Numbered from the stretch's first letter, positions 1-8,476 are shown. The stretch is DNA of 36,535 nt from Gallionella sp. (GCA_028688275.1 JAQTYN010000034.1:1-36535), one strand, 5' to 3'. A program made the numbers and translations. The notes: generated from the sequence alone by a model not told the origin.

Positions 1-153
1 TTTGCAATGAAAATATGTTATAAAAACAAGAAGCCGAAAATGAAAATAACGATCTGGTTTGAAAAAAATCCACCCAACGCTGAAACAGGTCTTCAGAATC
101 GGGTTTTTCTACAGCGTCGTTAGGTATTTAGTGGGAAACTCAGGAGATAGAAA

Positions 154-507
154 GTGAATAAATTTATAACGATGTGCATGCTTGCAATCTGCTTATTGTG
201 TTTTGGTTGCACAAATGAAGACGAAAATTTCATTGGTATATGGAGCAACAAAGTTGCAGGTAATCTAGGTGACATACAACTAACCATCTCTCGCGACGGG
301 AAGAATCTACTCGTAAAAGAAAGTATTATTAGCAACGGAAATGTTATCGCTATGCGTAGTGCTAAAGTCAAAGATGGTTACCTCCTTATTGATGGTGACG
401 TTTTATATGCAAAAATGTCTTACTCTAAAACCGAGGATGCACTAATCCCAATAAATACAGGTGAATCAATTCTTGGGGCACTTCCAGGATTTCATCGAAT
501 AAAATAA
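154..507 (+). CDS. Small predicted lipoprotein, unknown function
   Basis: I do not recognise the family. The 117-residue product begins with a short basic segment and a hydrophobic stretch ending in a lipobox LCFGC, with Cys19 as the likely lipidated residue, so it is probably anchored in the outer or inner membrane facing the periplasm. The mature part is about 100 residues and beta-rich in appearance (IGIWSNK, alternating hydrophobic/polar strands). The start is a GTG at 154, supported by an AGGAGA Shine-Dalgarno sequence at 142-147; the next in-frame Met falls inside the signal peptide. It stands alone: a repeat-rich spacer follows and the preceding 150 bases hold no clear gene. Base composition is more AT-rich than the housekeeping genes, which suggests accessory DNA. 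Confidence 0.75.
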   Translation: MNKFITMCMLAICLLCFGCTNEDENFIGIWSNKVAGNLGDIQLTISRDGKNLLVKESIISNGNVIAMRSAKVKDGYLLIDGDVLYAKMSYSKTEDALIPINTGESILGALPGFHRIK

Positions 508-590
508 GCCAAGTAGGGTTCGCCATGCGCACCCTTTATGCCGTGTATTCCATGAAAAAACATTTAATTTCAATGTGATGTGAATTTATG

Positions 591-692
591 GTGCGCACGG
601 CGCACCCTGCGTCCATTAGGTGGATACGCTACTCATGTCAGCATTCGCACTTCTGAGTGCGCACGGCGCACCCTACGCTCATTAGGTGGATA
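591..692. repeat. Imperfect 36-bp direct repeat, GTGCGCACGG family
   Basis: Two 36-bp copies, 591-626 and 657-692, share the core gtgcgcacggcgcaccct and the tail cattaggtggata, differing at three positions. A shorter related piece (tagggttcgccatgcgcaccct) lies at about 513-534. They occupy the 368-bp gap between the lipoprotein and the sensor kinase, together with the inverted repeat at 708-785. The gap contains no convincing gene. This resembles the dispersed GTAGGGTGCGC-type intergenic repeats of many proteobacteria. Confidence 0.7.
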
Positions 693-707
693 TCCGCAAG
701 GCGGCTC

Positions 708-785
708 GTAGCTTGGGTTGAGGTACGAAGCCCAACGTTTACCGCATGAATTTGTTGGGCGCAGCTTGCGATCAACCCAACCTAC
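708..785. repeat. Imperfect inverted repeat (CTTGGGTTG / CAACCCAA)
   Basis: The arm at 708-736 (gtagcttgggttg ... gcccaac) is mirrored at 754-785 (gttgggcgcagcttgcga ... cccaacctac), so the segment can fold into a long imperfect hairpin. It sits just upstream of the sensor kinase. It looks like a dispersed intergenic repeat; a regulatory role is possible but not shown. Confidence 0.6.
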
Positions 786-875
786 CAATAAATTCTTACC
801 CACGGTCCAAATGAGCATTGCGGGTGCGACAATTTGTCGCACCTTGTCGTTTAGCCCAGCGTTTACAATGGCGCG

Positions 876-2120
876 ATGAATATGCTTTCTTCTCTTCCTG
901 GTCACGCTCAACTGCGCCGTTTGGTGATTTTGCGCAGTATGGCCATTGTGGCGCAATTGCTGACACTGGCAGCGGTTTGGCGCATGTTGCAAATCGAGCT
1001 GGATTGGCAGCCCATGCTGATGACCATCGTCGTATTGACCGTGGTGAATGTGCTGACCACCGCGCGGTTGCGCAGCACCAAACCCGTTTCTAATCCCGAA
1101 CTGTTCGCGCAACTTTGCGTGGATGTCATCGCCTTGACCGTGTTGCTTTACTACGGCGGCGGCTCGACCAATCCTTTCATCTCCTTGTTTTTATTGCCCT
1201 TGGTCATTGCCGCTGCAACGTTGCCGCAACGCTATACGTGGGGCATGGCGGTGTTGACCGTGGTCAGTTATAGCGCGCTGATGGTGTATTTCATTCCGCT
1301 ACCCCATATTCATCACGACTTTAACGAGGATACTGCCTTTAACACCCACGTCATGGGCATGTGGCTGGGCTTTGTGATTAGCGCGATGGTGGTGGCGTAT
1401 TTTGTGGTGCAAATGGCGCAAGCCGTGCGGCAACGGGACGAGTTGCTGGCGCGGGTGCGCGAAGAAATTTTGCGTAATGAACGGATCGTCGCACTCGGCA
1501 CACAGGCCGCCAGTGCCGCACATGAAATGGGTACGCCGTTATCGACCATGGCGGTGGTGATTGGCGAGTTGCAGCAGGATCGTAGCGATTGGGAGGACAA
1601 CCTCGCTATCCTCAATGAGCAAGTGCGCGGTTGCAAGCGCATCCTCGACAAAATTCTTGCCAATGCGCAAGGCAATGGCACAAGCACGTTGCAAACCGCC
1701 GATCAACTGATGCGCGATGTGTTGGATGAATGGCAATTGCTGCGCCCCACGGCACAATATCATTTTCAAAACGCCAGTGCAGATGACAGCGACAAAATGC
1801 TCAATGTGGATATGACCTTGCGCGCCGCGCTGATGAATCTACTCAACAATGCCGCCGATGCCAGCACGCAACCGATACAGATTCGCGCTCGTTGGGATAA
1901 TGACTTGTTTACCTTGGAGATACTCGATTTTGGCGTAGGACTGAGTGAAGACGCGGTACTCAAGGCAGGTTCTGCATTCTTTACCACCAAAACCGAAGGA
2001 CGCGGATTAGGGCTGATGCTTGCCAATGCCACGATAGAACGTTTGGGCGGAACCGTGCGCTTGTTCAACCGCATAGGTGGCGGGGCTACCACAGAGCTGA
2101 CTTTGCCACGGGCGAAGTGA
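876..2120 (+). CDS. regB: RegB/PrrB-type redox-sensing histidine kinase
   Basis: Membrane sensor kinase of the RegB/PrrB/ActS group, which in known members reads quinone-pool or oxygen status and phosphorylates RegA. About six membrane segments occupy residues 15-180. The loop GGGSTNPF (94-101) matches the family's conserved quinone-binding motif GGxxNPF. The dimerisation helix carries His216 in AAHEMGTPLSTM. Cys253 in RGCKRIL sits where the redox-active Cys of RegB is found, 37 residues after the His. The ATPase domain has an N box (NLLNNAADAS, 321-330), G1 (DFGVGL, 351-356) and G2 (GRGLGL, 375-380). At 414 aa it is of normal length. No strong Shine-Dalgarno precedes the ATG at 876, and a second ATG lies two codons in. 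The cognate-looking regulator lies downstream at 2396 but is separated by a repeat element. Confidence 0.9.
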   Translation: MNMLSSLPGHAQLRRLVILRSMAIVAQLLTLAAVWRMLQIELDWQPMLMTIVVLTVVNVLTTARLRSTKPVSNPELFAQLCVDVIALTVLLYYGGGSTNPFISLFLLPLVIAAATLPQRYTWGMAVLTVVSYSALMVYFIPLPHIHHDFNEDTAFNTHVMGMWLGFVISAMVVAYFVVQMAQAVRQRDELLARVREEILRNERIVALGTQAASAAHEMGTPLSTMAVVIGELQQDRSDWEDNLAILNEQVRGCKRILDKILANAQGNGTSTLQTADQLMRDVLDEWQLLRPTAQYHFQNASADDSDKMLNVDMTLRAALMNLLNNAADASTQPIQIRARWDNDLFTLEILDFGVGLSEDAVLKAGSAFFTTKTEGRGLGLMLANATIERLGGTVRLFNRIGGGATTELTLPRAK

Positions 2121-2154
2121 AGTGCGGCTTCGCAGCTTGGTGAAAGGTGCGGGG

Positions 2155-2347
2155 CAGCAATTCTCAATTCAAAAACTCATATACCCACTCCGCCCGTCAT
2201 ACCGACGCAAGTCGGTATCCAGACGTTTAAATGAGCCTCGCGTAGCGAGACTGCATCTATTTTGTTCGCTACGCGGGTTGTTTTTAGCTGGATACCGACT
2301 TTCGTCGGTATGACGATGATAAGGTGTTTTTGAATTGAGAATTGCTG
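2155..2347. repeat. 193-bp nested inverted-repeat (MITE-like) element
   Basis: The ends are perfect 22-bp inverted repeats (2155-2176 and 2326-2347; cagcaattctcaattcaaaa...). Inside lie 28-bp inverted arms at about 2195-2222 and 2288-2315 with one mismatch, each itself a hairpin (ataccgac-4-nt loop-gtcggtat at 2199-2218 and 2292-2311). A perfect 10-bp pair cgcgtagcga/tcgctacgcg (2239-2248, 2266-2275) sits in the centre. No coding capacity. It fills the gap between the sensor kinase and its presumed response regulator and could form a strong structure in their mRNA. I did not find a clear target-site duplication. Confidence 0.85.
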
Positions 2348-2395
2348 GCAAAGCAGCGCATCTCCCTTCCCTTTCACATTTTTGAATAGAGAATA

Positions 2396-2947
2396 ATGAG
2401 CGAACTATCCTGTGAAGAATCCGCCAGCTTATTGTTGGTTGATGATGACTTAACCTTTTGCAAGGTGCTGAAATCGGCGTTGACCAAGCGTGGATTTTGC
2501 GTGACGGTGGCGCACAGCGTGGAGCAAGCCATTCCCATGGCAACCGCCAATCCCCCTGAATATGCGGTAGTCGATTTGAAAATGGGCGGCGCGCCAGGGT
2601 TGGTGATGGTCGAAACCTTACATGCGCTTGATCCCAACACCCGCATCGTGGTGCTCACAGGCTATGCCAGCATTGCCACCGCCGTCGAAGCGATTAAGCT
2701 GGGTGCGACGCAATATCTCGCCAAGCCCGCTAACACCAATGAAATTGTCGCCGCCTTTGCCCACGCGGCCGATAGCCAAGCTCCGCTGAAAGAACTGCCC
2801 ACCCATATTGGCAATTTGGAATGGGAACATATCCAACAGGTTCTGCGCACGCACGATGGCAATATCTCCGCTACCGCCCGCGCCCTCAATATGCACCGCC
2901 GCACCTTGCAACGCAAACTCAATAAATTGCCTGTACGGGGTGAATAA
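2396..2947 (+). CDS. regA: RegA/PrrA/ActR-type response regulator
   Basis: Response regulator of the RegA family, the DNA-binding partner of RegB that controls redox-responsive energy genes. The receiver domain (about residues 12-125) has the acidic pair LLVDDD, the phospho-acceptor Asp in VVDLKM, the switch Thr in VLTGYAS and the Lys in LAKPAN. A Fis-type helix-turn-helix ends the protein, with the strongly conserved string GNISATARALNMHRRTLQRK. At 183 aa it is a normal RegA length. The ATG at 2396 follows 'tagagaata', a weak ribosome site that resembles a decayed copy of the neighbouring element's terminal repeat. It is on the same strand as the kinase gene, and the intervening element may uncouple their expression. 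Confidence 0.93.
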   Translation: MSELSCEESASLLLVDDDLTFCKVLKSALTKRGFCVTVAHSVEQAIPMATANPPEYAVVDLKMGGAPGLVMVETLHALDPNTRIVVLTGYASIATAVEAIKLGATQYLAKPANTNEIVAAFAHAADSQAPLKELPTHIGNLEWEHIQQVLRTHDGNISATARALNMHRRTLQRKLNKLPVRGE

Positions 2948-3012
2948 TGGATGTACTGATTTATTCGGTTTTGTCGTTTTTGCTGAAGCAAAAATACTTT
3001 TGTATCAATGGA

Positions 3013-3041
3013 CTGGATTCCGACCTTCGTCGGAATGACGA
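3013..3041. repeat. Partial copy of the ATACCGAC/ATTCCGAC hairpin repeat
   Basis: ctggattccgac-cttc-gtcggaatgacga at 3013-3041 is a single hairpin (8-bp perfect stem 3017-3024/3029-3036, 4-nt loop). It matches one arm of the nested element at 2155-2347 (ctggataccgac...gtcggtatgacga) with a few substitutions. It lies downstream of the response regulator gene and lacks a following T tract, so I call it a dispersed repeat, not a terminator. Confidence 0.7.
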
Positions 3042-3211
3042 ATAAATCAGTGCGTGCTAAGCATCGTCTGCGCGGCTTATTCGTCATACCACCCCATGCG
3101 ATTTGTACGAAAGCGACTTTTCACACCTCACTCCTGATAAAATTGCGCCCTCTTTTGTAATATCAAACCTGATAAAAAAGCGTCACTCATCAGGATAGAA
3201 CATCCATCACC

Positions 3212-4264
3212 ATGTTTCCTTTTCCCGCAGCCCGCTTACGTACTTTGCTCGCGATAGGCTATGCCTTGTTTATTGTGTACGCCAGTTTGTCACCGTTTTC
3301 GGGCTGGCGTGAGCAGGGTATTGTCTTTGTCGATGTGCTGCGCTTGTCCCTCAACTCGCCTTACACCCTGTTTGATGTGGTACTCAATTTTTTATCCTAT
3401 ATTCCTTTTGGCTTGCTGGTCGGGCTCAGCTTACGGGCGCGTCACTCTGCCATCATCAGTGCTTTATGGGCGATAGTGCTCGGCATCCTGTTATCCGCCA
3501 GCATGGAATATCTGCAAATGTATTTGCCACGGCGCACCAGCTCGAACTTGGATTTGCTGACCAATAGCATAGGCATGGCGTGTGGCGCAGTCTTGGCGGT
3601 CAGTATCACCTCGTGGACCAGTTGGTTTGCACACTTAACCCACTGGCGCAATCATCTGTTTCATCCCGAAAAGGAAATGGATTTTGGACTGGCGTTGCTG
3701 GCATTGTGGATGTTCGGGCAGATCAATCCCGCCTTACCGATGTTGGGAAATTTGTTTATCCACGAAGCGACTCGTCAACCTTTTGTGGCAAATATTCCCG
3801 CCCCCTTTAATGGCTGGGAAAGCCTGACCGTGATGCTCAATCTATTAATGGTAGGTGTTTTGCTCATCACCTTGCTGCGGATTCCGCGACATATTGGCAA
3901 TACATTGTTGGTCGTGTTAGGGGGTGTCGCACTGGTCAAATTTACCATTGCCGCCATACTCTTAAAATCCTCCGCCCTGCTCCTATGGATTAACAGTGAA
4001 GCGATGTTAGGCATTGCATCTGGCATGGTACTGCTGCTAATCGCCATACGCCTACCACGCAACGCACTGATTTATCTAGGTGCAGCGATTACTTTGGGCT
4101 ACTTCACCTTGGTGAATCTGGATACTTCCCACAACTCACCCGCAATGGGCATGGCTGTTTACCAATGGAATCAAGGGCATTTGCGTAACTACAACGGGTT
4201 AGCACAAACGATTTCACTGATATTCCCTGTGCTTTTGCTATTCCATTTATGGCGAGTGCGCTAA
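3212..4264 (+). CDS. VanZ-like family integral membrane protein
   Basis: Integral membrane protein of 350 aa. The first ~130 residues match the VanZ-like domain: an opening helix ending in YASLSPFSGW, then LNFLSYIPFGLLVGLSL and the acidic SASMEYLQMYLPRRTSSNLDL signature. VanZ proteins are linked to glycopeptide (teicoplanin) tolerance in Gram-positives, but in proteobacteria the role is unknown. The remaining ~200 residues add several more predicted membrane helices, so this is the long proteobacterial form. The upstream ribosome site is weak (aggatagaacatccatcacc). It precedes the ferredoxin gene by 34 bases without overlap. Confidence 0.8.
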   Translation: MFPFPAARLRTLLAIGYALFIVYASLSPFSGWREQGIVFVDVLRLSLNSPYTLFDVVLNFLSYIPFGLLVGLSLRARHSAIISALWAIVLGILLSASMEYLQMYLPRRTSSNLDLLTNSIGMACGAVLAVSITSWTSWFAHLTHWRNHLFHPEKEMDFGLALLALWMFGQINPALPMLGNLFIHEATRQPFVANIPAPFNGWESLTVMLNLLMVGVLLITLLRIPRHIGNTLLVVLGGVALVKFTIAAILLKSSALLLWINSEAMLGIASGMVLLLIAIRLPRNALIYLGAAITLGYFTLVNLDTSHNSPAMGMAVYQWNQGHLRNYNGLAQTISLIFPVLLLFHLWRVR

Positions 4265-4298
4265 ATACCCCATTCGACTTATTTTCTAGGAGAACACG

Positions 4299-4610
4299 AT
4301 GGCTTTTTTCGATAAACATGTTTTTTTCTGCACCAACCAACGCGATGCGGGAGAGACCTGCTGCCAACAACACGGCGCGCAAGCCATGCGCGACTACGTG
4401 AAGGACAAGGTCAAGCAACTGGGCTTGGATCAAGCCGACAACCGCATTCGTATCAACTCAGCAGGATGCTTAGGGCGTTGCGACGATGGTCCTGTGTTAG
4501 TGGTCTATCCAGAAGGGACGTGGTACACCTATATCGACGAAAGTGATTTAGACGACATCATCAGCGAACATTTACAACACGGGCGCGTGGTTGAACGCTT
4601 GAAAATTTAA
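4299..4610 (+). CDS. Thioredoxin-like [2Fe-2S] ferredoxin
   Basis: Small (103 aa) soluble protein of the thioredoxin-fold [2Fe-2S] ferredoxin family. Candidate cluster ligands are Cys11, Cys21 or Cys22, Cys57 and Cys61, in the pattern FFCTNQ...TCC...SAGCLGRCDDGP typical of the family. YPEGTWY follows the last Cys pair, as usual. It probably serves as an electron carrier or cluster-bearing protein; the partner is unknown. A good Shine-Dalgarno (AGGAGA, 4288-4293) sits 5 bases before the ATG. Its stop overlaps the start of the hydrolase gene (TAATG), so the two are translationally coupled. Confidence 0.9.
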   Translation: MAFFDKHVFFCTNQRDAGETCCQQHGAQAMRDYVKDKVKQLGLDQADNRIRINSAGCLGRCDDGPVLVVYPEGTWYTYIDESDLDDIISEHLQHGRVVERLKI

Positions 4611-5215
4611 TGGCGACGCAACGCAAAGTACTGTTTTCAGGCCTGGCAGGGCAATTACAAGGCATGGTGCATCTGCCCGACAGTGATCCTGTGGGCATTG
4701 CCGTTATCGCCCATCCTTTGCCCACCGAGGGCGGCACAATGGAAAACAAAATTGTCACCACGTTGGCGAGTACCTTGGTCGGTTTGGGCTATGCTGCCCT
4801 ACGCTTTAATTTTCGCGGCGTAGGGCTCAGTGAGGGCAGCTATGACGAGGGCAATGGCGAAGTCCAAGATGTGCAAGCCGCTTGTGAATTGATGCGACAG
4901 GAGTTTGGTGAGCTGCCGTTGATTGCGGCGGGGTTTTCTTTTGGCGGCTATGTGCAAGCACGTGCGGCGCAACACACCCGCCCCACACAGATGATACTGA
5001 TCGCGCCTGCGGTCGGTCGTTTTGCCATGCCCACCGTCCCCGCCAATACGCTGATTGTGCACGGAGATTGCGATGAGGTTGTACCACTGGCGGATTTGTT
5101 AGCGTGGGCGCGCCCGCAGCAATTAGCCATTACGGTTCTATCAGGCGCAGAACACTTTTTTCACCGCCGCCTCAGACAGCTACACGATGTTGTCCGTCAG
5201 CATCTAATGTTATGA
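4610..5215 (+). CDS. Alpha/beta hydrolase, short dienelactone-hydrolase-like
   Basis: Compact 201-aa alpha/beta hydrolase of the proteobacterial COG2945-like group. The nucleophile elbow is GFSFGG, the acid is probably the Asp of HGDCDEVV, and the His is in GAEHFFHRR near the C-terminus. The oxyanion region HPLPTEGGTMENK and FNFRGVGLSEG are characteristic of the group. No signal peptide, so it is cytoplasmic. The substrate is not known; members are generally described as esterase/lipase-like. The start overlaps the ferredoxin stop by one base. Pairing of this ferredoxin with this hydrolase suggests a conserved small operon but not a defined pathway. Confidence 0.85.
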   Translation: MATQRKVLFSGLAGQLQGMVHLPDSDPVGIAVIAHPLPTEGGTMENKIVTTLASTLVGLGYAALRFNFRGVGLSEGSYDEGNGEVQDVQAACELMRQEFGELPLIAAGFSFGGYVQARAAQHTRPTQMILIAPAVGRFAMPTVPANTLIVHGDCDEVVPLADLLAWARPQQLAITVLSGAEHFFHRRLRQLHDVVRQHLML

Positions 5216-5255
5216 TGCGCCTGCATTTTTAATCTGATACGCCTAAGGAATCACT

Positions 5256-5666
5256 ATGTTGTGGGTAAAAGCTTTCCATATTATTTTTGTCGTCAGCTGG
5301 TTTGCGGGACTGTTTTATTTGCCGCGTATTTTTGTCAATCACGCCATGGCGACTGAACCCGCTGAAATCGCCAGACTCAAGCTCATGGAAGGTAAGTTAT
5401 ATCGCTTCGTCACCCCCATCGCGGGCTTGGCGTTAATAACGGGCTTGTGGCTATGGTTCGGATTTGGTTTTTCTGGGGCTTGGTTGCACGCCAAAGTGGC
5501 ATTGATCGTTCTTTTGGTAATCTATCATTTCTATTGCGGCAAGCTGGTAACGCGTTTCGCGAATGACGAAAACGTGCGCAATCATGTTTTTTACCGCTTT
5601 TTTAATGAAATTCCCGTGTTGATTCTCACCGCTGTGGTGATTTTGGTCACGGTTAAACCTTTCTAG
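5256..5666 (+). CDS. hemJ: HemJ/CopD-family membrane protein (protoporphyrinogen oxidase type)
   Basis: 136-aa membrane protein with four predicted helices, matching the HemJ (UPF0093/CopD) family. Features are the N-terminal WVKAFHIIFVVSWFAGLFYL with His8, the Arg/His-rich loops, the HAKVALIVLLVIYH helix and the terminal RFFNEIPVL. HemJ converts protoporphyrinogen IX to protoporphyrin IX in heme synthesis in organisms lacking HemG and HemY. Start at ATG 5256 with AAGGA at 5245-5249. It stands between the hydrolase and gshA, same strand, without overlap. The length is close to the usual ~140 aa. Confidence 0.85.
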   Translation: MLWVKAFHIIFVVSWFAGLFYLPRIFVNHAMATEPAEIARLKLMEGKLYRFVTPIAGLALITGLWLWFGFGFSGAWLHAKVALIVLLVIYHFYCGKLVTRFANDENVRNHVFYRFFNEIPVLILTAVVILVTVKPF

Positions 5667-5733
5667 TTTCACATCGCTTTATCGCAACGCGATGCGTTAC
5701 AATGCTGCTCATATAATTTCTTGATCTCACACG

Positions 5734-7008
5734 ATGGTTCCCCACCTGACGACCGCTTTAACAGGTCCTTTATTGGACTTAGAACGCCGTTTTTTAGCGG
5801 CGATGCCAACCATCGAACATTGGTTTCGCTTGAAATGGCTGGAATTACCTGTACCGTTTTACGCCTCGGTAGATTTGCGCAACAGTGGATTTAAGCTCGC
5901 GCCTGTCGATACCAATCTTTTCCCTGGCGGGTTTAACAATCTCAATCCTGATTTTTTGCCCTTGTGTGTGCAGGCGATGCAAAGCGCGGTGCAGAAAATT
6001 TGTCCTGAAGCACGTGGCATTTTGCTGATTCCTGAAAATCACACCCGCAATATGTTTTACTTGGAAAATGTGGCGCAAATCGTCACGATTTTGAAGCAAG
6101 CGGGGATGCGCGTGCGGGTCGGTAGTTTGTTGCCTGAGATCACAGAAGCCACGCCGATTGTGCTGCCGAATGGCAAAACGCTGACCTTAGAACCGCTGGT
6201 ACGCACAGGCAATCGCTTGGGGTTGGTGGACTTTGATCCTTGCGTGGTGTTGTTGAATAACGATTTGTCGGGTGGCGTACCTGAAATTTTGCAAAATCTG
6301 GAGCAAGGTGTGTTTCCGCCGTTATCCGTCGGTTGGTACGCTCGCCGTAAGTCGCAACATTTCGCCGCCTATGACCGCGTGGCAGCGGAATTTGCCGAAT
6401 TGATAGGCATTGATCCATGGCTGATCAATCCCTATTTTGCGACCTGCGATCAAATCAATTTCCAAGAGCGCGTGGGTGAAGAATGCCTTGCGGCGCAGGT
6501 TGATGGCGTGTTGGCAAAAATGCGCGTGAAGTACGCGGAATATGGCGTGAAGCATGATCCATTTGTGATTGTGAAAGCCGATGCAGGGACGTATGGCATG
6601 GGCATTATGACGGTGAAAAGTGGCGAGGAAGTCAAAGGATTGAACCGCAAGCAGCGCAATAAAATGGCGGTGATTAAGGAAGGACTGGCGGTGTCGGATG
6701 TGCTGATTCAAGAAGGCGTTTATACCTTTGAGAGCATCAACGAAGCGGTCGCCGAACCCGTGGTGTATATGATGGATCATTACGTTGTCGGCGGCTTTTA
6801 CCGCGTACACACAGGTCGCGGCGTAGATGAAAATTTGAATGCGGCGGGGATGCACTTTGTGCCGTTGGCGTTTGAAACTTGCTGCACCTTGCCGAATCCC
6901 GATTGCGCACCCGATGATACGCCGAACCGTTTTTATGCGTATGGCGTGGTAGCGCGGTTGGCGTTGTTGGCAGCGGCATTAGAAATTGAAGCAGCGGAGA
7001 ATCCATGA
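5734..7008 (+). CDS. gshA: Glutamate-cysteine ligase, GshA 'ferrooxidans' type
   Basis: 424-aa cytoplasmic enzyme expected to join glutamate and cysteine, the first step of glutathione synthesis. The sequence matches the separate GshA family seen in Acidithiobacillus, Nitrosomonas and other betaproteobacteria (VDLRNSGFKLAPVDTNLFPGGFNNL-type N-terminus), not the E. coli type. ATP-grasp-like features include VIVKADAGTYGMGIM and the glycine-rich segments that follow. No clear Shine-Dalgarno precedes the ATG at 5734. The stop overlaps apbE (ATGA). Glutathione synthetase (gshB), often found next in betaproteobacteria, is not here. Confidence 0.92.
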   Translation: MVPHLTTALTGPLLDLERRFLAAMPTIEHWFRLKWLELPVPFYASVDLRNSGFKLAPVDTNLFPGGFNNLNPDFLPLCVQAMQSAVQKICPEARGILLIPENHTRNMFYLENVAQIVTILKQAGMRVRVGSLLPEITEATPIVLPNGKTLTLEPLVRTGNRLGLVDFDPCVVLLNNDLSGGVPEILQNLEQGVFPPLSVGWYARRKSQHFAAYDRVAAEFAELIGIDPWLINPYFATCDQINFQERVGEECLAAQVDGVLAKMRVKYAEYGVKHDPFVIVKADAGTYGMGIMTVKSGEEVKGLNRKQRNKMAVIKEGLAVSDVLIQEGVYTFESINEAVAEPVVYMMDHYVVGGFYRVHTGRGVDENLNAAGMHFVPLAFETCCTLPNPDCAPDDTPNRFYAYGVVARLALLAAALEIEAAENP

Positions 7009-8042
7009 TACGTATTTTATTGGTCGCGGCTTTACTGTTGTTAACGGCTTGCAGCGAGGAGCCGCTCTCTCAATCGCAAAGTTTTGTATTTGGCACGCGC
7101 GTCGAACTGAGTGTCTATGGCGTACCCGAACCTCAGGCGCAACAGGCGATGGCCGATGTGCTGCAAGAGTTTCAACGACTGCACGATATGTTGCATGCTT
7201 GGCAACCAAGCGAACTCAGCGCACTCAATACGGCATTTGCGACAGGCAAAAGCATGATTATTTCGCATGAACTGGCGATGATGCTACAAGATGCAACTCA
7301 AATTTCGCTGCAATCCAAAGGATTATTCAATCCTACTATCGGTAGCTTGGTCAAGCTATGGGGCTTTCATCGGGATGAGTTTACGCCTGTGCAGCCTGAT
7401 AAGGAGCAACTCATCCTGTCGGTCAAAGCCAAGCCGCAAATGAGTGACATCACCTTACGCCCTTTGTCCGATGGACGTTATCGCGCTAGCTCAGGCAATT
7501 TTGCCGTGAAACTGGATTTAGGGGGGTATGCCAAGGGCTATGCCTTGGATCATGCAGCTGAAATTCTGCGTAGACGCGGCATCCACAATGCACTGATTAA
7601 CATCGGTGGCAATGTACTGGCTTTAGGCAAACACGGTCATCGTGCTTGGCGCGTGGGCATACAACATCCTCGCACGGCGGGTGCTTTGGCAACATTAGCC
7701 TTGCATGATGGAGAAGCCATTGGCACATCGGGCGATTACCAACGCTACTTTATGTTGGACAACGTGCGCTATTGTCACTTAATTGATCCACGTACCGCGC
7801 GCCCCATGCAGGGCGTACAGGCGGTGACGATTTTAACGCATGGCAAGCGTGCAGGCGTACTATCCGATGCCGCATCCAAACCGTTGTTTATCAGTGGTAG
7901 GCAAGGCTGGCGCGTCGCAGCGACGCAAATGAACTTGCCTGAGGCAATGTTGATAGACGCACAAGGTCAGGTTCACTTGACCAAAGCACTGGCAAAACGA
8001 CTGGAATTTACTGACAAAAATACCATACGAAAAATTGAATGA
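7005..8042 (+). CDS. apbE: FAD:protein FMN transferase, lipoprotein form
   Basis: ApbE-family enzyme of 345 aa. It moves FMN from FAD onto a Thr/Ser of target flavoproteins such as Nqr/Rnf subunits. A lipobox LLTAC places the lipidated Cys at residue 16, so the enzyme should act in the periplasm. The family signature is clear: VFGTRVELSVYG near the N-terminus, FNPTIGSLVKLWGF, KLDLGGYAKGYALD, NIGGNVLALG and HLIDPRTARPM. The start overlaps gshA by four bases (ATGA), which implies coupling. No flavoprotein target is encoded in the window. Confidence 0.93.
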   Translation: MIRILLVAALLLLTACSEEPLSQSQSFVFGTRVELSVYGVPEPQAQQAMADVLQEFQRLHDMLHAWQPSELSALNTAFATGKSMIISHELAMMLQDATQISLQSKGLFNPTIGSLVKLWGFHRDEFTPVQPDKEQLILSVKAKPQMSDITLRPLSDGRYRASSGNFAVKLDLGGYAKGYALDHAAEILRRRGIHNALINIGGNVLALGKHGHRAWRVGIQHPRTAGALATLALHDGEAIGTSGDYQRYFMLDNVRYCHLIDPRTARPMQGVQAVTILTHGKRAGVLSDAASKPLFISGRQGWRVAATQMNLPEAMLIDAQGQVHLTKALAKRLEFTDKNTIRKIE

Positions 8043-8083
8043 CGCAGCGATCCTTTAAAAACATCAAAGCTAGGAGTGATTAA

Positions 8084-8476
8084 TTGGTTGGTATTTTATT
8101 AGTAACCCACAATGGGTTAGGCAACAGTTTTGTCGATTGTATTCAACATGTATTGGGCTGTACGCCTGACCGTCTTAAGGTGTTATCGGTATTAGCGGCG
8201 GATGATCCTCAACAAAAATTAGCCGAAGGTCAGCAGCTTATTGACCAACTCGACACGGGCGACGGCGTACTGATGTTGGTCGATGTGTATGGGGCAACGC
8301 CCAGTAATATCGCTCAAAAATTATGCCAAGAGGGACGGGTAACAGGCGTATCGGGTTTAAGTTTTCCGATGTTGCTGCGCGTCGTATGCAGTCCCGCCAT
8401 GTCCTTGGCAGCCTTAGCCAAGCTGGCTTTCGATGGCGCACGGGAATGTATTGTTTACCTTGATCAGGAACATTAA
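8084..8476 (+). CDS. PTS EIIA component, mannose (EIIA-Man) type
   Basis: 130-aa EIIA of the mannose/fructose-type PTS. The expected phospho-His is His9 in LLVTHNGLG, and the family motif VDVYGATPSN is present. No EIIB, EIIC or EIID lies nearby, so this is probably a regulatory PTS branch rather than a sugar importer. The start is a TTG at 8084, chosen because a TAGGAG Shine-Dalgarno lies at 8071-8076 and no ATG or GTG fits the frame nearby. It is followed two bases later by the HPr gene, forming an EIIA-HPr-EI operon. Confidence 0.9.
   Translation: MVGILLVTHNGLGNSFVDCIQHVLGCTPDRLKVLSVLAADDPQQKLAEGQQLIDQLDTGDGVLMLVDVYGATPSNIAQKLCQEGRVTGVSGLSFPMLLRVVCSPAMSLAALAKLAFDGARECIVYLDQEH

Noticed and set aside
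1..123. Open frame of 40 codons reaching the left edge, ending at TAG 121-123
   Set aside because: Could be the C-terminus of a gene cut by the window edge, but it shows no recognisable motif and its length is compatible with chance.
591..692. CRISPR-like direct repeats
   Set aside because: Only two imperfect copies with a single 30-base spacer, matching a known style of intergenic repeat.
633..1112. Long minus-strand frames opposite the regB region
   Set aside because: They are shadows of the regB coding strand and repeats, with no family-like sequence or ribosome site.
3017..3036. Hairpin after the response regulator as an intrinsic terminator
   Set aside because: No T tract follows and it matches an arm of a dispersed repeat.
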